Origin: UBA1783 sp964449115 | GTDB lineage: Bacteria; Bacillota_I; Bacilli_A; Erysipelotrichales; Erysipelotrichaceae | Length of the DNA: 12,058 nt | Direction: 5' to 3' | Assembly: GCA_964449115.1 (NCBI GenBank) | Contig: CAYUXW010000039.1 | Span: forward strand, 1 to 12,058 | Shown here: positions 5,742 through 12,058 of the stretch, one piece after another | How the letters are laid out: each line of letters opens with the position of its first letter | Numbering within the stretch: position 1 is the first letter of the stretch | Position numbers and translations under genes: made by a program | Notes under the pieces: model-generated | The model's input: only the letters and a program-made list of their open reading frames with translations | The model's database searches: none | What the model was told of the DNA's origin: nothing

Positions 5742-8213
5742 ATGAGTCACTTTGGTAAGTTTTATTTAGATAAAGAGAAAGATATAGTAATAAATTTAGA
5801 TATGTCCAAACATATCCTTTCTTATTGCCTTTTTACTCCAAATCATAAAACCGATAATCTGATTGTTAATTTAGCCAAAGTTTTAAACCAGAAAACTGTT
5901 CATCATAATAACCGTTTGGTAATAAAAGGAACTATACCTTGTTTCATTAAAGGTGATGGGCAAAGAGTTTATGTCTTTAGTCTAAATGAAACCAAGATAG
6001 CCAACATCTATCCTAATGGTAAAGTAGAAATCAATGCTCTTGTTCCGGCTATTTCTAAAACACTGATGTCGCAAACCAAAGAATACAATTTTGATATTAG
6101 AGACACTTTGATAAAGTCCTATATCTTAGAAGACATCAAACTAAGAACAGATTTGCATACCCATGCCAATGCCAACCTGACTCCTGATGCCTTAATTGCT
6201 TTAGGAATTAAGCATCAGATCGATTATCCTTATTATTATGTAAAAAAATTGAATCTGAAACTATCAGATGGACAATACCATATGTTGGAAAAACAAAGAG
6301 AGCAGGTATCTTCAACAATCATTGATCCTTCTTTATCAGATAAACACCTAGATAGAAAAATTGACGATAATACTTTTATCAACTTTGCTGATTTAATTCT
6401 TTTAAACTTGGAAAATGCTGTAGAAAATATTTCCAAGATAAGAAATTCTCTGGCTATTTTAAAAGATTCACAGGCAGTTTTTACTAACCTGGAAAAGCTT
6501 TACTTATATCGTTATGTATTCACCAAACCTAAATTAAGTGCCTATAAAATTCCTTTGACTAATTTTGAAAAACTTCAGGATGTTGATGTTTATCGCTATT
6601 TAGTCAGAATGCTCAAAGATTATAATAACAAAAACTATCGTGAATTAACCTTCTTTGAAGACAAAATGTTATGGATAGCCAGAAGTTATCAGGCTCAGCA
6701 AATTGATTATGTAGAAATAAGTGATACTACTTTGGTTAAAAAAGAGCAATCAGCTATCGATTTACTTAAACAGATTCATCACATTTTGCCCCTTGCTAAA
6801 AAAGAAACTGGTGTTGACATCAGATTTTTAGCAGCTATTAGAAGAATCCCTTTAACTTTAGTTAGAGATGACATTCAATCAGCTAACTATTTGACTGAAG
6901 CGATGAGTGTCTTAAAAATTGTCAGCAAAGACCCTTATGTCGTTGGCAGTGATTTTGTCGGGGAAGAAATAAATGACATCAGTGAACTAAAGTCAGTAAT
7001 TAAAGAAATCGTTTCAACTGTTGCCAGTGAGGATAAACACTGGACCATCAGAGTGCATGCTGGCGAAAACGATTCCTTAAAAGATAACATGGCTAAAGCT
7101 ATAAAATTGATTGAAGATTCACTGAATGAAAATCAACAATTTCCTTATGTTCGAATTGGACATGGTATCTATTCCGATGATTTAAAATCAATCAAAGGTA
7201 AAAGGTTATTAAAAACACTGAAAGACAAAAATATTGTCCTGGAATTCCAAATAACGAGTAATGTCAGATTAAATAACTTGACGGATTTATCCGCTCATCC
7301 TCTTAAAACTTATTTGGAAAATGATATTAAGTGTGTTATGGGCACTGATGGCTGTGGTCTATATGGCACAGATAGCATTGATGAACAATTAGCTTTAATG
7401 AATCTTTTTAAAGTAACTGATAATCAATTCAGAACAATGAAAAAAACAGAAAACGAAATTATTGAAAGAAGTCGCAAGGCATTTTTATACAAGTCAAAAC
7501 AATTTAACAAACAACGAAAAGATAAATCCGTTGAACAGTACTACACTGAATTATTTGAAAGTGCTACAACAGAAAATAAAGTTAAATTTGAAATTAATAA
7601 AGTGCCTTCATATCCAATTTTTAAAGAAAAAATCAAAGAATTACCTTGGAACAAATTTCCAATTATTATTGCTGCCTCAAGTTTTACTACTGATGATAAA
7701 GCGGTTAAGATGACTGATTTTGACAGACGTTTAATTCGTTCAATGTTAAATAGATTAGATCCAAATAAAGTGTTCTTTTTGATTGGGCATAAACTTTTAG
7801 CGCATGAAAGATTTTTATTATATAACAATAAGCGTGATTTTGACATCTATTGTATAATTCCTGCCTTGATGGATAAGCTTCAAGCTACCAGACTGTCTAA
7901 GGCCAACATTGAGGGCATTAGATTATCTATAGAATCTCAGGAAATGGGTATCTACAAATCTTTCAATTATGAAATTTTTGAAAGAAGAAATTCATTCTTG
8001 TTTGCATTTGATGGCAATTCAGCTATTGCCAACCTGGTACAGGAAGCTAAAAACGGAAAAGGAAAAACTAAAATTTTTATCAACCCAAAATCAGAAATTC
8101 TAAAGGTCAAAGCCAAATCACTAAAAGGATATGTCACACTATTTGGTTCAGTTAAACAAATTGTTGATTCAGTAGTCTTGGATACTTATGATATTGGTAC
8201 TAAAAGAAAATAA
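5742..8213 (+). CDS. Adenosine/AMP deaminase-family protein with C-terminal SLOG-like domain
   Basis: The 823-residue protein has three parts. Residues 1-130 match nothing I recognise. Residues 131-585 form an adenosine deaminase-type metallohydrolase: HTH at 139-141 (two zinc-binding histidines), VDIRFLAAIRR (358-368), VVGSDFVGEE (400-409), VHAGE (438-442; His439 zinc ligand, Glu442 catalytic acid), RIGHG (471-475; His474) and GTDG (534-537; Asp536 zinc ligand). About 100 extra residues lie between the first and second zinc sites compared with animal deaminase. Residues 637-815 look like a Rossmann-type SLOG/DprA-like nucleotide-binding domain: strand PIIIAASS, strand VFFLIGH, ERRN at 747-750, strand FLFAF and strand KTKIFI. 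The deaminase assignment is strong; the SLOG assignment is inferred from pattern only. Expected activity is hydrolytic deamination of a purine nucleoside or nucleotide, but the usual second Asp is Gly537, so the substrate may differ. The start has a weak binding site. Confidence 0.85.
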   Translation: MSHFGKFYLDKEKDIVINLDMSKHILSYCLFTPNHKTDNLIVNLAKVLNQKTVHHNNRLVIKGTIPCFIKGDGQRVYVFSLNETKIANIYPNGKVEINALVPAISKTLMSQTKEYNFDIRDTLIKSYILEDIKLRTDLHTHANANLTPDALIALGIKHQIDYPYYYVKKLNLKLSDGQYHMLEKQREQVSSTIIDPSLSDKHLDRKIDDNTFINFADLILLNLENAVENISKIRNSLAILKDSQAVFTNLEKLYLYRYVFTKPKLSAYKIPLTNFEKLQDVDVYRYLVRMLKDYNNKNYRELTFFEDKMLWIARSYQAQQIDYVEISDTTLVKKEQSAIDLLKQIHHILPLAKKETGVDIRFLAAIRRIPLTLVRDDIQSANYLTEAMSVLKIVSKDPYVVGSDFVGEEINDISELKSVIKEIVSTVASEDKHWTIRVHAGENDSLKDNMAKAIKLIEDSLNENQQFPYVRIGHGIYSDDLKSIKGKRLLKTLKDKNIVLEFQITSNVRLNNLTDLSAHPLKTYLENDIKCVMGTDGCGLYGTDSIDEQLALMNLFKVTDNQFRTMKKTENEIIERSRKAFLYKSKQFNKQRKDKSVEQYYTELFESATTENKVKFEINKVPSYPIFKEKIKELPWNKFPIIIAASSFTTDDKAVKMTDFDRRLIRSMLNRLDPNKVFFLIGHKLLAHERFLLYNNKRDFDIYCIIPALMDKLQATRLSKANIEGIRLSIESQEMGIYKSFNYEIFERRNSFLFAFDGNSAIANLVQEAKNGKGKTKIFINPKSEILKVKAKSLKGYVTLFGSVKQIVDSVVLDTYDIGTKRK

Positions 8214-8257
8214 AGATAGGAAATCTTCTCTTTTTCTTTAGCTATTTAACTACCTTT

Positions 8258-8287
8258 AAAAAAGCACAAAAATGTTGTGCTTTTTTT
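8258..8287. terminator. Bidirectional terminator between convergent genes
   Basis: A 12 bp stem pairs 8258-8269 with 8275-8286 around a five-base loop, with a T run on the right and an A run on the left. It separates the rightward deaminase gene from the leftward lipoprotein gene and can serve both. Short outer arms TACCT (8251-8255) and AGGTA (8295-8299) could extend it. Confidence 0.88.
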
Positions 8288-8349
8288 GTCATTTAGGTAA
8301 ATATCTATTTCAAAAATTTTACTCTATTAAACTTTTAGATTTTAATTTT

Positions 8350-9549
8350 TTACCAAATATATTTCTTTAATTCTACATCACATAATCCAATGTTTTCTCT
8401 GACAATAAATTCCATCGCTATTAAATACCCTGCCTCAATGACTTCATATTTAATCATGGTGTAATTGCCTACATCGTATCCATCCATTATCTGCCCTTCT
8501 CCATAAGCATTAATAATGTCTTCTTCAGTTGCTCCCCAGGTAATACCATTGGCTAGAACAAGCTTATATGGATCTTCCATTACCTCTAAAGTAGCTTTAT
8601 TGGTAAGGATTTGAAAGTGTACATATACTACCGCATTATCTCTTACCGGCCTTACTTTATCTGAATAGTTTATCAGTTTTACTGTTAAAAAGAACTTTTG
8701 AACATAACCAGCATCTATGTCACGTTCCATGTAAACAACATAAAATGATTTCGGATTAGGATCTATCGTGAAATGGTCATCTATTTGTGGAATCCAACCT
8801 AATGCTTCAAATTGTCTAAGATCCCATGGGTATCTGAATGTTTCGCCATCCAATGTAAACTCCATCAGTTTCCAAAGATCACTTTCAAAAGGTTCTTCTT
8901 CATAAGGCAAAGGAGGGAAATAATTTAAGATTTTCTCTGTATCAGCAAATCCAGTTTGACAATCCCATACTTTTAAACCTTCATAAGTAGTATACACAAC
9001 GACTAAATCCCTTAGATATGTTGTATAAATTTCACCATTATATGGAGTATAGAATTCTGATAGCCTCTCTATTACCACATAATGTTCTTTTTCTTCATAA
9101 ACTGCATAACCAGTTGCGACAACTTCAGGAAATTCAAAAGCATCTGGATTTGATTTAACCATTACATAGCCATCATCAAGATATTCCTGGAAATAATCCT
9201 GTACTTTAAATCTATCCTTACCGAAAATTTCATCGATTCTCTTTTGGAAGGTCTCAACAGAAAAACCATACTTATCATTTTCTACTTTCTCAAATTCATC
9301 TACATCAATAAATAATTTAAATACATTGATATCATACTTAATTGCAGCTTTTAGATTAATCAAATTTTCTACCGGTCCCATCCATCTTGTTATTCTGGCA
9401 TCAGAATAAAGTCCCATGACATATTTTAAAGCTGTCTTTCCATTAAGTTCGGCTAACTGAGGTTCTTCAGGTCGTATTTTAATTTCACTACAACCTACTA
9501 AACTTAATACCAATAATAAACTCAGTAAACTGACAAAAAATTTCTTCAT
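8350..9549 (-). CDS. Lipoprotein of unknown function
   Basis: The 399-residue product begins with a lipoprotein signal peptide: MKKFF, a leucine-rich core and the lipobox LVGC ending at Cys20, so it should be lipid-anchored on the outer face of the membrane. The mature part is acidic and rich in aromatic residues. Two stretches in its second half, LDGETFRYPWDLRQFEALGW (233-252) and ANGITWGATEEDIINAYGE (333-351), resemble patterns I associate with lipoproteins of Clostridia and Erysipelotrichia, but no function is known for them. No enzyme motif or solute-binding signature is evident. GGGGGAAG precedes the ATG by 7 bases. The gene has its own promoter and is separated from rplQ by a terminator, so it is not part of the ribosomal operon. 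Confidence 0.82.
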   Translation of the reverse strand: MKKFFVSLLSLLLVLSLVGCSEIKIRPEEPQLAELNGKTALKYVMGLYSDARITRWMGPVENLINLKAAIKYDINVFKLFIDVDEFEKVENDKYGFSVETFQKRIDEIFGKDRFKVQDYFQEYLDDGYVMVKSNPDAFEFPEVVATGYAVYEEKEHYVVIERLSEFYTPYNGEIYTTYLRDLVVVYTTYEGLKVWDCQTGFADTEKILNYFPPLPYEEEPFESDLWKLMEFTLDGETFRYPWDLRQFEALGWIPQIDDHFTIDPNPKSFYVVYMERDIDAGYVQKFFLTVKLINYSDKVRPVRDNAVVYVHFQILTNKATLEVMEDPYKLVLANGITWGATEEDIINAYGEGQIMDGYDVGNYTMIKYEVIEAGYLIAMEFIVRENIGLCDVELKKYIW

Positions 9550-9597
9550 TTACATCTTCCCCCTATTATTAACAATTGATAATCTATCTATAGTTAT

Positions 9598-9626
9598 ATT
9601 CTAACATGTTAATTTCGTTATGTGAA
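9598..9626 (-). promoter_or_regulatory. Promoter of the lipoprotein gene
   Basis: The - strand has TTCACA (9626 to 9621), a 17 bp spacer and TAGAAT (9603 to 9598) preceded by TGT, an extended -10. A start near 9591 gives a leader of about 42 bases with GGGGGAAG near its end. Confidence 0.6.
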
Positions 9627-9630
9627 ATTA
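9610..9630. repeat. Inverted repeat over the lipoprotein promoter -35
   Basis: TAATTTC (9610-9616) and GAAATTA (9624-9630) are perfect 7 bp arms separated by seven bases. The repeat covers the -35 box of the lipoprotein promoter and could be an operator, though such AT-rich arms can arise by chance. Confidence 0.3.
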
Positions 9631-9679
9631 CAAGCTTTCAAACTATTTTAGTTTATTAAAATTAAACCTATATGTTTGT

Positions 9680-9706
9680 AAAAAAAGAAGCGAAAATCGC
9701 TTCTTC
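9680..9706 (-). terminator. Terminator of the rpoA-rplQ operon
   Basis: On the - strand a 9 bp stem with the GC-rich core GAAGCGA/TCGCTTC (arms 9697-9705 and 9685-9693) and a three-base loop is followed by a run of seven T. It ends the ribosomal protein operon 36 bases after rplQ and isolates it from the lipoprotein gene. Confidence 0.92.
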
Positions 9707-9741
9707 AATTACTTAATTTTAATTATCTGATAACCTGATAA

Positions 9742-10107
9742 TTATTTTGTAAATTCAATATACGCCATTGGAGCTGCATCGCCTCTTCTAACAGTAGTTT
9801 TTACGACTCTTGTGTAACCACCATTAGTTTCTGCGAAACGTGGTCCAATTTCTTCAAATAATTTCTGTAAAGCTGTTTTGCCAGTTGCCTTGTCAGCAAC
9901 AACATTTCTTACGACTCTAGCTACTCTACGACGTGCATGTAAATCACCTTTTTTCGCTAAAGTAACCAGTTCATCAACAACAGTTCTTAATTCTTTAGCT
10001 TTCATTTCGGTGGTATTTATTTTTTCATGAACGATCATATCTGTAGCTAAATTACGTAACAATGCTTTACGATGATCAGATGTGCGTCCTAATTTACGAT
10101 TTTGCAT
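9742..10107 (-). CDS. rplQ: 50S ribosomal protein L17
   Basis: The 121-residue product is full-length L17, which lies near the exit tunnel of the large subunit. It starts with MQNRKLGRTSDHRKALLRNL, the near-invariant L17 N-terminus, and ends with GGYTRVVKT, RRGDAAPMAYIEF, the usual C-terminal strand. A GAGGGAGTGA site precedes the ATG. It lies 24 bases downstream of rpoA, the standard position, and is the last gene of the operon. Confidence 0.98.
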   Translation of the reverse strand: MQNRKLGRTSDHRKALLRNLATDMIVHEKINTTEMKAKELRTVVDELVTLAKKGDLHARRRVARVVRNVVADKATGKTALQKLFEEIGPRFAETNGGYTRVVKTTVRRGDAAPMAYIEFTK

Positions 10108-10131
10108 ATTAGCTCACTCCCTCTACCTATT

Positions 10132-11094
10132 TTAAATTTCAGATTTGTTAAGTTCTCTGCCAACTCTATGTAGTGCATCTTTAATTTCTTCAACAGTTTT
10201 CTTACCGCAGTTTTTCAGTTTTGAGATATAATCTTCTGATTTTGAACACAGTTGATTTACTGTATGAATATTTGCACGTTTTAAGCAGTTAACAGCACGG
10301 TTATTAAGTTCTAGTTCTTCAATGTTACGATCTGTTTCATCTGTAACTTCAACTGTACTTGTTTCTTTGATACTGTCTCCCAGTTCTAAAACACATGGAT
10401 TAATTTCAGTCAATAGAACTAAATGATCAGTTAAGATTTTACTTGCCAGTGCCACTGCTTCTTGCGGATGAATTGAACCGTTAGTCCAAACTTCAAGCGT
10501 TAAATTGTCATACTTAGCACTCTGATTAACACGTGTAGGATTGACTTCATAAGTAGCTTTAGTTACTGGTGTAAAGATTGAATCAGTATAGATTGTTCCA
10601 ATACCCTGTGAAGAACTTTGATATAAAGCCTTATTTTCCTCAGCACTTAAGTAACCTCTACCTTTACGCGCTTTCATTTCCATCTCAAGTTTTCCACCTT
10701 CTGAGATATGACAGATTACTAAATCTGGATTCAATACTGTAACATATGTAGGACATACAATATCCCCAGCTGTTACCGTAGCAGGACCAGATACATTAAG
10801 TCTTAATGTGTAATCTTCTTCATCTTCAATTTTTAACACCATGTTTTTCAAATTTAGGATGATAGCAGTAACGTCTTCAACGATTCCTGGAATAGCTGTA
10901 AATTCGTGGTAAATTCCATCAATTTTGATTGAATATACAGCACCACCTGGCATAGCAGCCAATAATACGCGACGTATTGCATTACCGATTGTAGTTCCAA
11001 ATCCTCTTTCCAGAGGTCCAAACTCAAATTTGCCATAAAGCTCATCTTCAATATATTCTTGAACTTCTAATTCTGCTCTTTCAAATTGTTGCAT
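10132..11094 (-). CDS. rpoA: DNA-directed RNA polymerase alpha subunit
   Basis: The 320-residue protein is a complete alpha subunit. The N-terminal dimerisation and assembly domain (about 1-230) includes GPLERGFGTTIGNAIRRVLL. A glutamate-rich linker follows, then the C-terminal domain (about 255-320) with LNNRAVNCLKRANI and NCGKKTVEEIKDAL, which binds UP elements and activators. Arg266 aligns with the DNA-contacting Arg265 of E. coli. Start choice: the frame opens at TTG (11097), but ATG at 11094 has AGGAGG 8 bases upstream and is taken as the start. It lies 22 bases downstream of rpsK. Confidence 0.98.
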   Translation of the reverse strand: MQQFERAELEVQEYIEDELYGKFEFGPLERGFGTTIGNAIRRVLLAAMPGGAVYSIKIDGIYHEFTAIPGIVEDVTAIILNLKNMVLKIEDEEDYTLRLNVSGPATVTAGDIVCPTYVTVLNPDLVICHISEGGKLEMEMKARKGRGYLSAEENKALYQSSSQGIGTIYTDSIFTPVTKATYEVNPTRVNQSAKYDNLTLEVWTNGSIHPQEAVALASKILTDHLVLLTEINPCVLELGDSIKETSTVEVTDETDRNIEELELNNRAVNCLKRANIHTVNQLCSKSEDYISKLKNCGKKTVEEIKDALHRVGRELNKSEI

Positions 11095-11116
11095 CAACTA
11101 TTCCTCCTTTATTATT

Positions 11117-11512
11117 TTAACCACGTGGACGTTTTGGTGGACGACATCCATTGTGTGGAATTGGTGTTACATCATTAATTGAACTGATGTCTAAACCTGC
11201 AACCTGTAAACTTCTAATTGCAGATTCTCTTCCTGGGCCAGGTCCTTTAACATTAACATCAACTGATTTCATTCCGAATTCCATCGCCGCTTTAGCAGCA
11301 GCTTCTGCAGCCTGTTGAGCAGCAAATGGTGTTGATTTACGTGAACCTTTATATCCCAATGCACCAGCACTTGACCATGCTACTGCATTTCCCTGTTCGT
11401 CACAGATTGTAACGATTGTATTGTTGAAAGTAGAATGAATATGAGCGACACCTTTGGCAATATTCTTTCTAACTCTACGTCTTCTAGCTGTTGCTCTTTT
11501 CTTTGCAGTCAT
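11117..11512 (-). CDS. rpsK: 30S ribosomal protein S11
   Basis: The 131-residue product is full-length S11, a platform protein of the small subunit near the mRNA exit. Typical features are the basic start MTAKKRATARRRRVRKN, GVAHIHSTFNNTIVTI, GPGPGRESAIRSLQ and the conserved end TPIPHNGCRPPKRPRG. GAGGT lies 8 bases before the ATG. It sits 15 bases after rpsM in the standard operon order. Confidence 0.98.
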   Translation of the reverse strand: MTAKKRATARRRRVRKNIAKGVAHIHSTFNNTIVTICDEQGNAVAWSSAGALGYKGSRKSTPFAAQQAAEAAAKAAMEFGMKSVDVNVKGPGPGRESAIRSLQVAGLDISSINDVTPIPHNGCRPPKRPRG

Positions 11513-11527
11513 ATAATATTACCTCGC

Positions 11528-11893
11528 TTATTTCTTCTTATTTGCCACTGTACGACGTGGTCCTTTACGTGTACGTGCATTTGTTTTAGTTCTTTGGCCA
11601 TTTACTGGTAAACCTGCACGATGGCGTTTACCCTTATGAGAGCCAATTTCCATAAGGCGTTTAATATTTAAGTTTGTTTCTCTTCTTAAATCGCCTTCTG
11701 TTTTGATTTTATCGACTTCTGTACGTATTGCAAATTCTTGTTCATCTGTTAAATCTTTAACTCTGATTGATGTGTCTACGCCTGCAGCTTCACACACCTT
11801 CTTTGCTCTAGTTGCGCCGATTCCATAAATATAAGTTAATGCGACACCAACACACTTATCGCGCGGGATGTCTACTCCAGCTATACGAGCCAT
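11528..11893 (-). CDS. rpsM: 30S ribosomal protein S13
   Basis: The 121-residue product is complete S13, which sits in the head of the small subunit and contacts tRNA and the large subunit. It shows MARIAGVDIPRDK, the helix-two-turn-helix region YIYGIGATRAKKVCEAAGV, and the basic C-terminal tail with RHRAGLPVNGQRTKTNART. GGAGGG precedes the ATG. Small differences from the usual sequence, such as GSHKGKRHR in place of GSYRGLRHR, look like lineage variation. Confidence 0.98.
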   Translation of the reverse strand: MARIAGVDIPRDKCVGVALTYIYGIGATRAKKVCEAAGVDTSIRVKDLTDEQEFAIRTEVDKIKTEGDLRRETNLNIKRLMEIGSHKGKRHRAGLPVNGQRTKTNARTRKGPRRTVANKKK

Positions 11894-11911
11894 AATTTAA
11901 TTTCCCTCCAA

Positions 11912-12025
11912 TTAACCTTGTCTTTGTTTGTGTTTAGGATTTTCACAAATAACCATGACGCGCCCTTTACGTTTGATAATACGGCACTTGTCACAGATTG
12001 GTTTGACTGATGGTCTAACTTTCAT
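11912..12025 (-). CDS. rpmJ: 50S ribosomal protein L36
   Basis: This 37-residue protein is L36, the smallest large-subunit protein. The sequence begins MKVRPSVKPICDKC and is highly basic. It keeps the zinc-ribbon ligands Cys11, Cys14, Cys27 and His32, so it is the zinc-binding form. AGGAGG lies 9 bases before the ATG. It sits 18 bases upstream of rpsM and 18 bases downstream of the probable infA stop. Confidence 0.97.
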   Translation of the reverse strand: MKVRPSVKPICDKCRIIKRKGRVMVICENPKHKQRQG

Positions 12026-12043
12026 AAATTGTTTCCTCCTAGA

Positions 12044-12058
12044 CTATTTATGTCTAAA
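12044..12058 (-). CDS. infA: Probable end of translation initiation factor IF-1 (partial)
   Basis: The last 15 bases on the - strand read Phe-Arg-His-Lys followed by TAG. IF-1 commonly ends in a GRI-T-(F/Y)-R-x-K sequence, and infA is the usual gene directly before rpmJ in Firmicutes. Only four codons are in the window, so the call rests mostly on gene order. Confidence 0.55.
   Translation of the reverse strand, partial: FRHK

Noticed and set aside
7541..7846. Antisense reading frame of about 100 codons within the deaminase gene
   Set aside because: No binding site or recognisable protein, and it lies opposite a strongly supported coding region; the same holds for the shorter frames at 2505-2711, 5309-5500, 6236-6436, 7462-7713 and 10854-11051.
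5742..8213. RADAR-type antiphage deaminase (RdrB-like)
   Set aside because: The protein is a large divergent deaminase of similar size, but there is no RdrA-like ATPase gene next to it and it carries a SLOG-like C-terminal domain instead; the neighbours look metabolic.
9721..9743. Inverted repeat AATTATC/GATAATT at the rplQ stop codon
   Set aside because: Short, AT-rich and without a T tail; the strong terminator at 9680-9706 explains the operon end.

Overview
This window looks like chromosomal DNA from a low-GC Gram-positive bacterium (Bacillota), most likely near the Erysipelotrichia. The grounds are the AT-rich sequence, the Firmicute order infA-rpmJ-rpsM-rpsK-rpoA-rplQ, strong AGGAGG-type ribosome binding sites, a lipoprotein signal peptide, and orphan families common in gut Firmicutes (CofE-like ligase, DUF2804). 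TGG encodes tryptophan and one gene ends in TGA, so the standard bacterial code applies. The taxonomic placement is inference; no species can be named.

Layout, left to right. Positions 1-88 hold the 3' part of a tRNA-Gln(CTG) and its terminator. Positions 195-1115 carry a leftward pair: a four-helix membrane protein of unknown function and a histidine-phosphatase enzyme. A divergent promoter region (about 1140-1240) then starts a rightward series of metabolic genes: a glycerate 2-kinase of the MOFRL type (1241-2455), an orphan CofE-like glutamate ligase (2530-3720), a DUF2804 protein (4648-5676) and an 823-residue adenosine deaminase-family protein with a probable C-terminal SLOG/DprA-like Rossmann domain (5742-8213). 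A leftward two-gene unit is set into this series: a PPC/DUF296 protein and a small membrane protein, butted together and probably translationally coupled (3773-4411). Most of these genes have their own promoter and strong hairpins separate most of them, so this is a cluster of short units rather than one operon.

The right third is leftward: a lipoprotein of unknown function (8350-9549) with its own promoter, and upstream of it the end of the ribosomal/RNA polymerase operon (infA tail, rpmJ, rpsM, rpsK, rpoA, rplQ), closed by a strong terminator at 9680-9706.

No CRISPR array, insertion sequence, prophage or toxin-antitoxin pair is visible, and no recognisable multi-gene defence system. The most unusual item is the deaminase-SLOG fusion, in which the second aspartate of the usual TDDP motif is glycine. 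Other points worth checking are a CofE-family ligase beside a glycerate kinase with no visible F420 genes, a perfect palindrome over a consensus promoter of the PPC gene, and several very short or absent 5' leaders.
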